Below, one piece after another: positions 46,301-55,000 of a stretch of DNA of 64,000 nucleotides. Positions within the stretch are counted from its first letter, which is position 1, and every line of letters begins with the position of its first letter. The notes beneath the pieces are model-generated. The model saw nothing but the letters and a program-made list of their open reading frames with translations, had not been told where the DNA came from and made no database searches. A program made the translations under genes and the position numbers. This stretch comes from Eopsaltria australis (lineage: Eukaryota; Chordata; Aves; Passeriformes; Petroicidae): positions 124,001 through 188,000 of the forward strand of contig JAVTVJ010001154.1 of the NCBI GenBank assembly GCA_034509425.1, written 5' to 3'.

Positions 46301-48982
46301 TATCAGAATCTTTAGCACACTGTCTTACTAAATCTTAGCATTTTCATGAGGTGGAAAATTTGTTTCTACTTTTGAGCAGCTCCAATTCTTTCTCTAATAA
46401 AAGAACAATAACATAATATTGCAGTAAATATTAATGGCAGTTACAGGTACGATTTCAGTAGTTTAAATCAGCTTCACCTAAAAGGAAGAAGAATCTCATT
46501 CTGAATGGTTATTAATTAAGCCATCAAATTATCCCAGGCAAAATTAAAAATGTTTGAAAACAATTTCAACTTTTTATTTGTTTAACAGCTAAAATATGAA
46601 ATATAGCCTGTGATCTGAATGTATTGTGAGCCTATGTGAGCAGTTTTGCCTTAATTCCTTCTCTTCCCAGTTTGAGAAAAGGAGCCAGAGGTGCAAAGGG
46701 AACCAGATTATGGCTGTTGTTCTCAGCTGCCCTGGGAGCAGATGAACCCCACGGGTGCAGGGTGTGGCAAAGCTGGCACAGCTCCTGCTTAGGCAGGGCT
46801 TGTTCCACAGACACCAGAACTGCTCCACAGGCCCCCAGACATGGCACCTGCAGCACCATTAACAAGAGGTCCAGGTGAATACCCAGCAATACTGAGACTT
46901 TTAGGAAAAAAATCCCCAAAACACTAAAGACTGCTTTTAGAGAGTAACAAAAACACTGAGTGTGAATGAAAGAAGGTAAGGGGCAGAAGCAGTACAAATA
47001 ATGCACAAAAACATTTATGTTGACCTATGCAGAAGAACCTCATATAAATATGAAATAAGGGATTAAATTTTCTTTTTTTTTAACACAGCTACTGAGAAAT
47101 GCTGATTTTTCAGAAGGCAGTACTCCATGATTATTTACAGCCTCTATGGCATTTACTCATGTCTGGAAAGAACTAAATTTACAAATGACATTTGCATTTG
47201 ATAACTCTGGAACTCTGATCTAAAAGTACTGCACCAATACTACACAGCAAAAAAAATCAACCCATGCAAACACCAGCTAGAGAAGAAACAGTCTGTACTT
47301 TTCCAAATATATGGGATTAGTGCAATGCCAGCTTATCACACCTCCCTCAGAGATCAATATTGTAAACTTACCACATCTTATTTTAGGATTAGTGTGGCTT
47401 CATTCTGCATGTTGTCATCAAAGTAAAGATTGCATCTTCACCCCACTCATAATCTAACAGCTGGATTTGCTTCAAGTACTATTTACACTGAATAGCTCTG
47501 CCAAGCATAAAATGTCCAAATTTTGCAAATAAGCAAAGATCAAATTGGCAAACAAGGTGATAATGGAGAAAGTGAGAGCACATGAAAGAGTGGGGAAGAA
47601 ACACAAGCTATGTTAAAGCATTTTTTCCTCATTATAGTTTCCTTCACTTCATACTTTAAGTGGAAAAAGACAGTTAAAATAGAAAATCAATGTGGAGGGG
47701 TAGTGGAGACACCTTTACGAAAACAGACGAGCAGAGAAAGAGGAGCACTTCAGGTGTAAGGCAGAGAAAAGAGAAAGAAAGTGGTGTAAGGACCAGGTAA
47801 AAAGAATGAGAAGAATGGGATTCTCAGGAAAAGGTAATATTTAAGCAAAGGCCCATGCAGGTATGGCTCAGGAGTTTGGACTTTTGGATTTATTTTACTC
47901 TCTCTTTTACCTCTGGTGTGTAACAGGGTGAATCAAGTAAATTACTGGAATTGCTGGTGAGATACATCCAATGTGAAGAGCACAGGACTGGGCCATGAGT
48001 TGTAAAAGAAATCTGAGGCAGGGACTGAAAAGAAATAGCTGTATTTCTTTAATAGCTAGATAGTTTTCTTAAGGCTGGAGAACAAGGGAAACAAATAAAA
48101 GTGAAGACAAAAGATAAAGAAGGCAATCTTTCACACTGAATAGACAAACTGTATCCAATACTTCCTCAGGTCATGAGAATGCAAAGCCTGTTAATGTCCT
48201 GCCCATTTTATCCTTGGACTTGATTCATCAACTGCTCTGGATTTACATCTGATTTTACACCATCAATCTTTTAGCAGGTTATTTCCTGTGCAATCAGCGA
48301 CACAAGTAAGATTCCTTTTTGGCCTGAACCCTGGTTCTGTTGTCTGTTTGATTCCATGATGATTTTTTGCCTTTTCTTTTACATACCTTTTATATACCTT
48401 TTATGTATCCTCAGTGCTCTTAGTATGCATATTTGTAATTCCTTAAAACTGATAACTTAGCATTGTCCTGGTATTCTGTTGAGCCAGGAGACCAAACACC
48501 CCAAGGCCCTCTCAGAAACACATCCTGTAAACCAAGATTAGGCCCATCCAGGGGGAATTCCTTGGGATGGGGGGATACCACACTATTCATTCAAGCCTCT
48601 CATTGGGAATCTTTGTTAGAGATGCTAATTTGCAAGGTCTATAAATTGTATACACGATCTATAGCAAGCGTGCATTTTGGTGCATCCACCTTGGTGAGGT
48701 GGTGCACCAGGAGGATCCTTAATAAACACTGGGGTAAAAAACCTTTATCCCTTAACTATGTCGAGCTCTCAATTTTTAGGACCCAGGGAAAGGCACCATG
48801 TCAACTGCAGGGGTTTTACCTTGCCAGCAGGCCCCCACGGTGAGCTGCATGGCGATGTGGGAGGGGTGGATGGGCCAGTCGTTGGTCACCAGGTAGGGCT
48901 CGTACGTGGTCCCGTCCATGTACAGCGTCACCACGGGGAACTCCACATTCACCACGTAGTAGTGCCACTCCTTGTCACAGAT
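25098..48982 (-). CDS. CLSTN2: Calsyntenin-2, 3' half (nine joined exons)
   Basis: The nine exons join as complement(25098..25307, 26115..26299, 27829..27952, 28559..28704, 29292..29462, 31078..31301, 32284..32432, 35685..35851, 48820..48982). They give 512 codons plus TAA with every phase compatible and GT/AG at every junction. Human CLSTN2 is about 955 aa, so this is the C-terminal half; the start lies outside the window. The order is: end of the LNS (laminin-G-like) domain, calsyntenin ectodomain, transmembrane helix, and a tail with MDWDDSAL and LEWDDSTLPY (kinesin-light-chain-binding WDD motifs). I chose CLSTN2 over CLSTN1/3 because the run from WHYYV through NDWPIHPSHIAMQ to GACWQ matches my memory of CLSTN2. 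The family is type I neuronal membrane proteins of synapses and kinesin-1 vesicles. Known from the family: shedding and release of the tail. Inferred: the same here. Confidence 0.93.
25706..25936 (+). mobile_element. CR1 LINE 3' end
   Basis: Motifs: TACAGGTTGGATATTAGGAA, GTCACCATCCCTGGATGTGT, CTTGATGATCTTGAAGGTCT, and TTCCAACCCAGTGACTGATT with a terminal CTGTGAT. It sits antisense in the intron before the last CLSTN2 coding exon. Confidence 0.9.
26115..26299 (-). CDS. CLSTN2: CLSTN2 exon: transmembrane helix and first WDD motif
   Basis: This 185-nt exon enters in phase 1 after gtcccag and ends in phase 0 at ATGGAG|gtactg. The hydrophobic helix VATLVILTCVSILVLVVTLG is followed by the stop-transfer residues RLRSAQQ, then a short Gly/Pro-rich linker (SPAGHGPAKDSD) and MDWDDSALTITVNPME. 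MDWDDSAL is the first kinesin-light-chain-binding motif, and NPME plus the next exon's KY gives a Mint/X11-type NPMEKY. The linker is GC-rich and CpG-rich, and differs from the mammalian IAHQHF...EAAKESE linker. Confidence 0.94.
27829..27952 (-). CDS. CLSTN2: CLSTN2 exon: juxtamembrane ectodomain (VNILHSSNS...)
   Basis: This 124-nt exon enters in phase 0 after a pyrimidine tract and tcccag, and ends in phase 1 at CTCAG|gtatgt. It encodes 41 full codons: VNILHSSNSNFMDHVNHMIA, then QPQFLQSVQQPEG and SVSAVPSS. It forms the stalk just outside the membrane, where family members are shed by metalloproteases. DHVNHMIAQPQFLQSV aligns with human EHVNHLIVQPPFLQSV. The HSSNSNF portion differs from the mammalian charged stretch. 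Confidence 0.92.
28433..28576 (-). repeat. Six 24-bp tandem copies of an exon end plus its 5' splice site
   Basis: There are six contiguous units with minus-strand consensus ARTGARTTCAGCCTGGAG followed by GTGAGC. First intron bases of the six donors are 28558, 28534, 28510, 28486, 28462 and 28438. The first is the canonical donor. The second is disabled (ATAAGC), the fourth is GTGGGC, and the third, fifth and sixth keep GTGAGC. Unit length is divisible by three, so the frame stays open across the array (repeating [V/I][S/G][N/S][E/D]FSLE) until TGA at 28424-28426. Confidence 0.95.
28559..28704 (-). CDS. CLSTN2: CLSTN2 exon: ectodomain ending NEFNLE; donor is amplified
   Basis: This 146-nt exon enters in phase 1 after ccccacag and ends in phase 0 at CTGGAG|gtgagc. 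It encodes 48 full codons from VDSMFSYEQVLRQLRYRNWG to CSELNGRYTSNEFNLE. The boundary was set by continuity with the next exon (VNILH) and by the known NLEVSILH order in mammalian CLSTN2. Its last 18 nt plus the first 6 intron nt are the first of six tandem 24-bp copies, so several in-frame downstream donors compete (28510, 28486, 28462, 28438). If any is used, the exon is longer than given here. Confidence 0.9.
29292..29462 (-). CDS. CLSTN2: CLSTN2 exon: ectodomain (EEMLHNLDFCDVLVIG...)
   Basis: This 171-nt exon enters in phase 1 after gttcacag and ends in phase 1 at TATG|gtgagt. It encodes 56 full codons, including EEMLHNLDFCDVLVIGAELD, then ECLELDHGELQ and DATNSTAGYSIY. NST is an N-glycosylation sequon and is also present in the mammalian protein. 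It is the only internal exon of the nine whose length is a multiple of three with equal phases, so it could be skipped without a frameshift; nothing here shows that it is. Confidence 0.93.
29463..31077 (-). other. CLSTN2: CLSTN2 intron with an ancient MIR-like fragment
   Basis: This is a 1615-bp intron. Apart from the MIR-like piece at about 30640-30725 it is unremarkable. Neighbouring introns at 31302-32283 (982 bp), 28705-29291 (587 bp) and 27953-28558 (606 bp, beginning with the amplified donor array) hold nothing else recognised. Confidence 0.8.
30640..30725 (-). mobile_element. MIR-like (CORE-SINE) fragment
   Basis: TTATAGGTGGGAAATTAAGG, CATGAGATTACTTTCTCAAG, and CAAGCTGGTAGCAGAGCTGG follow the order of the MIR core in reverse complement (TGAGGAAACTGAGGCA, AAGTAACTTGCCCAAG, CACAGCTAGTAAGTGGCAGA). 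Ancient and diverged. Confidence 0.6.
31078..31301 (-). CDS. CLSTN2: CLSTN2 exon: ectodomain (CFGEDVCISIPDIDAYV...)
   Basis: This is the largest internal exon here, 224 nt. It enters in phase 2 after tttttcag and ends in phase 1 at AGAG|gtttgt, a somewhat weak donor (GTTTGT rather than GTRAGT). It encodes 74 full codons from CFGEDVCISIPDIDAYVMVL through RPAAQFESERGVILLPDI to DLRESDR. The paired cysteines in CFGEDVC are conserved in the family. The C-terminal part (VTKMEHPVDLRESDR) is the region most diverged from the mammalian sequence I remember. Confidence 0.92.
32284..32432 (-). CDS. CLSTN2: CLSTN2 exon: ectodomain (YHFNPSQSVLVMEGDD...)
   Basis: This 149-nt exon enters in phase 0 after ttctcctag and ends in phase 2 at CCA|gtaagt. 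It encodes 49 full codons starting YHFNPSQSVLVMEGDDIENI and running through a KVSYINSRQFPTAG segment to KVSSKV. The following glutamine is split across the junction (CA|A). It belongs to the calsyntenin-specific membrane-proximal ectodomain. The residues correspond to the conserved IKYHFNPSQS region of CLSTN2. Confidence 0.92.
32433..35684 (-). other. CLSTN2: CLSTN2 intron, unique sequence
   Basis: This is a 3252-bp intron. I recognised no repeat family or exon in it. Open frames here are short and lack family features. Confidence 0.85.
35685..35851 (-). CDS. CLSTN2: CLSTN2 exon: end of LNS domain (GGEVAKPRFAQYFHG...)
   Basis: This 167-nt exon enters in phase 1 after ttacag, so the split codon G|GA gives glycine, and ends in phase 0 at AAAG|gtgaga. 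It encodes 55 full codons, including GEVAKPRFAQYFHGSLASL, then a TIRPGK stretch and CLQACKEGLDI. The last beta strands of the LNS domain are followed by a cysteine-containing linker (CLQAC), which is also present in mammalian CLSTN2. It is preceded by a 13 kb intron. Confidence 0.92.
45385..45459. repeat. Cluster of direct and inverted short repeats
   Basis: AGATCTGGTAC occurs twice back-to-back (45403-45413, 45414-45424), flanked by inverse copies ACCAGATTTGGTA (45385-45397) and GTACCAGAT (45430-45438). A perfect palindrome CCTGTTAGTGCTAACAGG follows (45442-45459). Confidence 0.9.
48464..48784 (+). mobile_element. Solo LTR-like element of an avian endogenous retrovirus
   Basis: It starts TGTCCTGG and carries a TATA-like CTATAAATT (48639-48647) and a poly(A) signal AATAAA (48721-48726) near its 3' end, the order of an LTR U3-R. 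It shares blocks with the segment at 62455-62793: AGACCAAACAC, CTGTAAAC followed by a TTAG-CCCA-CCAG series, and GGATCCT. No internal retroviral genes flank it. I could not define target-site duplications, so the ends are approximate. It is antisense to CLSTN2. Confidence 0.6.
48820..48982 (-). CDS. CLSTN2: CLSTN2 exon: LNS domain (ICDKEWHYYV...GACWQ)
   Basis: This 163-nt exon enters in phase 0 after a tcccag acceptor and leaves in phase 1 at CAAG|gtaaaac. It encodes 54 residues beginning ICDKEWHYYV and ending VGACWQ. It is the core of the LNS/laminin-G-like beta sandwich between the cadherin repeats and the membrane-proximal ectodomain. The motif EFPVVTLYMDG is the typical beta-hairpin of this domain. 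The exon is more CpG- and GC-rich than the flanking introns. An LTR-like segment lies about 35 bp past the donor in antisense orientation. The preceding exon was not found in the remaining 15 kb of the window. Confidence 0.93.
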
Positions 48983-51116
48983 CTGGGACACAGCAGAATG
49001 TTAGTGAACTCTCATGGTGGCTGATTTTTATATCCCATATGGTTTGTTAAATTGTGTTGCTTCCAAAATTCACTTACAGGAAATGATGTTATTGCAATTT
49101 CTACATCTCTAACATTAATGAAAGCCAAAACAATGTTGATAAATACTCTTGGCACATTTGCAAAATACACGTAAAAAATAGAGGCTTCTTAAAACACACT
49201 CTTTGAAAACAAGACATGGATAAAAACCAGAAAAATCAGACAATTTGGTATTTGGTCTGTATTTTCACATTTGCTAATACATAATACTCGTTTCTTAATG
49301 TTTGTATCTACTGTTGAAAACACAGCATTTCATGTAAGATACACATGGGATGTACTGGCACAGTTACTGGGGATCCCTATTAGGTTCAGATTAAGAAAAT
49401 ACACAGCCCTTAGTCACTACATTGATGAGTTATTACTAATGATTGCCATTATTAGAAAGTCCTGTGCAACCTGCCAGGACCTTGACAGTGCTAAAAGGAC
49501 CTGGGCCGTGCCCTGTGTAACACAGAAGGACCTGCAGTCTGTGACCCACTGGTTTGGGCAGGGAACTCACATCTTCTCCACTCTTCATCTCCTGGCCTGG
49601 AGCTCTTTCCCAGATGGTGGGAAAAATGAGGATCTTTATGGTTTCCCTGATATCCACCAGCTTTGAAAAGCAACGGCCACAATTACATTTCAGGATGACA
49701 ACATTAATGCCAAATCACACATGAATTTCCAAGCTAGACAACCAGGGATTACTGCAGGAGGGCCAAATTCAGCTTCAGTTCAGAAATGTACAGCTGGATG
49801 AACCCGTGTCTCCAGAGACAAAAGTCTGGAGTGCAAATACCAATATCTGCCCAATTATTTTTTCTGTTGTTGTTTCTTTCAGATTTAAAAGTTCAAAGGA
49901 ATAAATAACAGCAAACTGGTAGGATGGGTGGGCTGTTTTAAAAACAAAGCAATAGTTACAACAATGGTATTTTCAGTTCTGGGGAGATGCTTGTTGTGAT
50001 GTATTAAGAAATGGAAATGCTAGAATGCAGATACCCTTGCTGTTTCACAGAAGCCCAAAGTGATGTTTAAACAGAACACTTTGTCCTTGGCCAGGTTAAG
50101 TGCTATCTGCTGCAATATCTGCCCTTTGAAAGCAAAAGCTAATGTATTGTTCCAGAAGACATTTCAACAAGCACTTAATCACTTCTATTTCAAACGGATA
50201 CGTGTATTACTGCAGACATTGTAGCTGCACAGCAAGAGATAAATGCAGCAAGGGGCTGCTGGAGGAAGCCTTCCTTTTGTAAGCAGCAGACATCACAAAT
50301 GTTTTCTGAAGGTTAAATGAACTGAAACCAAAATTGAAGGTAAATAAATTGGAAGACTGAAAATGTTATTGAACAAACAGCAACCACCAACAGTATTATG
50401 CAGCCCTGCCTTCCAGGGAAAAGCAGCTTGCCAAGCCCCCGACCTGCTCATTAGCATGGGATGCATCACAGCCACGTGCAGCTGACACTTCATAGAAAAA
50501 AAAACCTGGCTTTGTTTGGCCTTGCATGGCCAAACCTACAGGATGAATACCTGGCCCTTTGTGGAGAGCTGTCCCACACTACTTCTGTTTTGCAGCCCTG
50601 AACTGCATCAGGGATGCCCCAGGTGCACACCCATGAGGGAGCAATCCTCACGTTTAACTAAAGCAAGAGCACTTTGATAGAGCAAACCCAAACATTTTGG
50701 GGCATTACACACACAAAACACAATAACAGTGCAATTACACCATTAGGCAGTTCCATTTTTCAAAGAAAATGCTTCCTGGAAACAACATTTCATAAATTCC
50801 ACATTCAAGTCTCCTGCATCTGGGCTCAAGTGCTTCCAGAAAAAATGCAGATGTCCAACTGTGGATGTCCACACGAAGTACTTAGTAACTTTTATTTTTT
50901 CTTATACATTCTGGAACATGAGACAATGCAAGTGCAGACAGCTTGGTAAAGTCCTTGAACCCTCACTTACATGCATTTCCTTAAATTCCAAGACATAAAC
51001 ACATCAGGAGTTTTGAAGTGAAGTTACACACCTAAAATCTCAGCTTGGTGGTTCCTGAGATGTCAACAGCACTTGTTGGTCATCCTAATCATCACACAAT
51101 TCCAATTCAGCTTAGG

Positions 51117-51466
51117 GACACGGACACAGCTCTGCCCATCCCAGGGAGCTCCAGCAGGAGCACAGCTCTGCCCATCCCAGGGAGCTCCAGCAGGAGCACA
51201 GCTCTGCCCATCCCAGGGAGCTCCAGCAGGGACACAGCTCTGCCCATCCCAGGGAGCTCCAGCAGGAGCACAGCTCTGCCCATCCCAGGGAGCTCCAGCA
51301 GGAGCACAGCTCTGCCCATCCCAGGGAGCTCCAGCAGGGACACAGCTCTGCCCATCCCAGGGAGCTCCAGCAGGACACAGCTCTGCCCATCCCAGGGAGC
51401 TCCAGCAGGGACACAGCTCTGCCCATCCCAGGGAGCTCCAGCAGGAGCACAGCTCTGCCCATCCCC
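51117..51466. repeat. 36-bp minisatellite, about 10 copies
   Basis: The unit is AGCACAGCTCTGCCCATCCC followed by AGGGAGCTCCAGCAGG. Ten starts of CAGCTCTGCCCATCCC are visible, the last unit partial. Variants are GGGACAC, GGAGCAC and GGACAC at the unit junction. One junction lacks two bases, which shifts the reading frame of the array. Open frames on both strands here are repeat artefacts. Confidence 0.95.
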
Positions 51467-51683
51467 TCAGTGCTGCTCAGATCACACCTGAGAGTGTCCC
51501 CTCAAGGCTCAGAAAGGCATGTGTGGCTTCCATCTTCTGCTTCTTAGGACTTTGCTGAGGAAGTGCTCTCAGAACACACTCCAACATTCTCAACAAAAGC
51601 AGGGAGAAGGAAAGTAAAGAAAGCCCTCTGCTCACTGCCAATAGCACCACTTACTGCAGCTATGAGACAAAAACCCTTCTGCC

Positions 51684-51737
51684 TGAGTGGTCTGAACCAC
51701 TCACTCAGCTGACAGAAGTGGTCTGACTGAACCACTT
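51684..51737. repeat. Two related hairpin repeats
   Basis: TGAGTGGT-CTGA-ACCACTCA (51684-51703) and AAGTGGT-CTGACTGA-ACCACTT (51716-51737) are perfect stems with a shared GTGGTCTGA core. Confidence 0.85.
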
Positions 51738-51917
51738 GTGTGAACAACGCATCTTAATCCAAATTTAGAACACAAAGCATGTCACTGTACCCACTTCTCG
51801 ATGCCTTTTGTAGCATGTTAACAGGCTCTGAATCCACCACCCCATCCTCAGCCATCATTTATTAGAGCACGTCTAAAACACTCTGCCTGCTTTGGGCCCC
51901 TAAATACAAGGAAAATT

Positions 51918-52045
51918 TCAATAAACTGGAGTGAGTTGGGTGCAGAACCAGCAGAAGGGAAACCTGTGGCCACATGAGGAGAGACTGAGGGAACTGGGCT
52001 TGTTTGGCCTGGGGGAAGGCAGCGTTTGGGAGAAACAGCAGCCCT
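51918..52045 (+). mobile_element. Diverged CR1 fragment
   Basis: GAGAGACTGAGGGAACTGGG and CTTGTTTGGCCTGGGGGAAG match the CR1 part just upstream of the usual 3' tail. The tail itself is missing. Confidence 0.5.
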
Positions 52046-55000
52046 GCAGTGCCCAGGGACAAATGACCATGGGCAGGCTTCTCAAAGTGGACAACTCTGC
52101 AGTTTTATATCCCCTCCCTAAAGAAGGCAAAAAATGCAGGGCAGCTTATGCTTAATGGCAGGAGCATTATTCACTCAGGCCCCTGGTCAACCCTCCTGCC
52201 TTGTTCTGAAAGCAGCCAAATGCTCTGTGCCTCTGCTTCAAAGCCTGGCCACCACCACCCTGGTTCAGAGCACTGGAAATTGATAATTGGATGGGGAGAA
52301 GGGTGATGCTTTGAGTTTAAAAATATAGCACTTTTTTCTCTCCATCTCTAAAAAAATCCTTCTGAAAGAGCTTTTTAAAAATGTACTGTTTGTCATTGTT
52401 CTTTTTCTGTTGATTCCAATAATTTTGGTAGATGTGTTATATATTTTGAGACAACAAAGTATTTTCATTATGTATTTTGGACATGTTTTTATAGTATTGA
52501 GAGAAAGCACTGCATTGCTTACAAACAGGGAGCTAAAAGGAAGGTTCTGAAAGACTTTCATTATACTTTGAATCAGAACCTAAGGAATAGTGCCACTGCA
52601 ACAAGAAAGCCCAAAAAAGATAATAATTTGGAATTGCTTGGCAGTGGATTTCGTATCAAATTGAAAAAGTTACATATATTTGCAATTTTTCAAAGAAAAG
52701 TGTATATTTACATACGTAAATTCAAAAAAATTTAAGCCTTTTAGGCAGTTGAGTCATTCTGCCCCAGACTGCTGAGTTTTGCATGAAGGCAATTCACAGG
52801 TGAGCACAGAGAGCCTTTCTCCTCTCCCACTCTGGGGTTTCACATGGTTGTCTCTGAAATGGGATCTATAAAGACACTGAATGAGCTTTTATCTGCTACT
52901 TTATAAACTCATTTATTATCTTAATTGTTTTCCTAATGTCAGTTCTCATCCACAGACTGCAATTAAGGCACATTAGTTTAAAAGAAGAAAAGGAGATACC
53001 TTGGGGCATTGCTGTTGCTATAACTGCTGCTTCCTTTTGATTTCTTCTCATGAACCTTTGCCTCAAATTTCAGTAGCTGAGCTACCTGCAAAGTTGATTA
53101 AGTGGTATAGGAAAGTAAGTTACACAGTTGGCTTTTTGAGTTCTTTTTCTCATTGTCTATAAACACTTCTAATTTTTTAAAATTATCCCTACACCACCAG
53201 GACTAGAAGAAAACACTGCTAAAAATATCCTGGTGTAGATGTCAAGTGTGTAATTCAGTATGCAGATATTCAGTGTGAAGGATGGCATTGCTTCACTGGG
53301 TACCTGGGTGACCTGGTGCCTTTCTGTTTTCTAATACAATGAACAAAAATCTGTTTCTGCTGTGAATAAAAGTGAAAGTAAAAGTCTGCTTTTGTGGAAA
53401 TCATCAGATATGCACTTGAAATTGGCTTTGTGCTACAGTACAGTCTGTCAGCATATTCATTTTGGGGAAGAGCTTTTGGAAATAAACAATAGCAAAGTGC
53501 AAACACGACTAATCAGATCCATTCAGTCACACAAATTTCTGTGTCTTGTGGCATTATTTATTCTACCTCAGTAATAGGCTCTGCATTAGGACATATTTGC
53601 CAAGGGAGTTGGCTTTACTCAACCTAAGCATTGCTTCAGTAGCAGTGATTAAAACAACTCTGGGAAGGGGCTGATATTCCTGACCACTAAGTGAAGGTGT
53701 GCAGATTGCAAATAGGTCTCCAATATCTCCACAACCTCTTCAGAAAACTTTAAATATCTAAAATATTCATATTATGTACCAGGGCTTTTTTTTTTAGATA
53801 CTCTCTCTGTGTTTTGTGTTCTACATTTATCCTTCAGCAGCTCCTTCACATGACATCTTTTCCCCCGTCTGTAAAATCAATATACCCTGTCTCTGCAGTG
53901 CCAAAGAAAGTAGTAATTAAGGCAGGATGGAAGGAAAATATACTGCATATGGGAAAAGGAGGCATTGATACACACTGCCACAGTTAAATTTACAGGTGAT
54001 GCACTGAAAAGCATCACCACAATCTACCACAGCAGTGTTTTGTCTGTAAGAACACTGCTGCACATGTAACCCCCACACAAATCTCGTAGCTTGAACCTCA
54101 GCCTGCACAGCCCTGCTCACAAGTGATCAGAGTGTCCCTGAGAAAGCTGCAGAATTCTGACAGCTGGTGGCTGGCAGAGAAGGAAAAATCCCAGGCAGCC
54201 AGACTGGCTTGCTCTGGACCAGCTTTTCTGCTATGGAGGCTGGGGCATCATCACTCTGCCAAGTGACAGCAGCAGTGGCTTCAGGATGGACTCATTTGTA
54301 CTCCTTGGTGAGGAAGCTTCTCCACAGCTATGAGAGCTGTGTCAGAACTTGGATGTCTCTAGTACAGATGCTGGTGTGCAGGGCGTTAATTTGGAAAATG
54401 AAATAACCATTCCTCTATAGCTGCATTTGTAAATGACTGCGTGTGATCAGCCCTGGAATAAAGGAGATGAGCACTGTGCAAATGAATCCTTTCCTTCTGG
54501 AACCTCAGCTAGGGATCAGAAGAACATTACCCAGGAGAAGGCAGCAAAACAGACTTCCCTGCTCCTTATGGAGGTCTCAAGCAAGTGATTGCTCCACTGG
54601 AGGTGGAGGACTGGGAAGCACCTCCTTGCCCTTATAATCTCACTAATTGAAAGGATAATGCAGCCTCATGCTGACTGATTTAAAACAGTTTGTGTTACCT
54701 TAAAAAACAATTGTTTCTTCAATGTGAACTATCGGGCTGGATAGTTTAGAAAACTGTCCACTAGAAAAACCTGCTGGAATTTCTTGTGTAGGTGCTCAAG
54801 TAAAAGTTTTATGCAAATAAACATGTATCTAATCAGTCTTTCCAAACTGGTATTTTCAACCCTTTTCTCACTGTCTAGTACATATTTTTTTCTTCTGCTT
54901 AATGTTTATATGACTTAGACATTTTCTTTCATTTAAAAAACAGATTTTGACAGACTGTTCAGGAAACAGCCCTATGATTTGATATTTTTAAGAAAACATG

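Larger units (their letters stand above)
35852..48819 (-). other. CLSTN2: 13 kb CLSTN2 intron
   Basis: It lies between the two LNS-domain exons and is the largest complete intron in the window (12,968 bp). It contains the LTR-like segment next to the 5' splice site, a cluster of small direct and inverted repeats at 45385-45459, and mostly unique AT-rich sequence. I saw no coding exon in it; the flanking exons are already contiguous in protein terms. Confidence 0.85.

Noticed and set aside
51045..51558. Open frames of 82-161 codons on both strands with repeated ALPIPGSSSR or GAPAG-type peptides
   Set aside because: Products of the 36-bp tandem repeat inside an intron; both strands are equally open.
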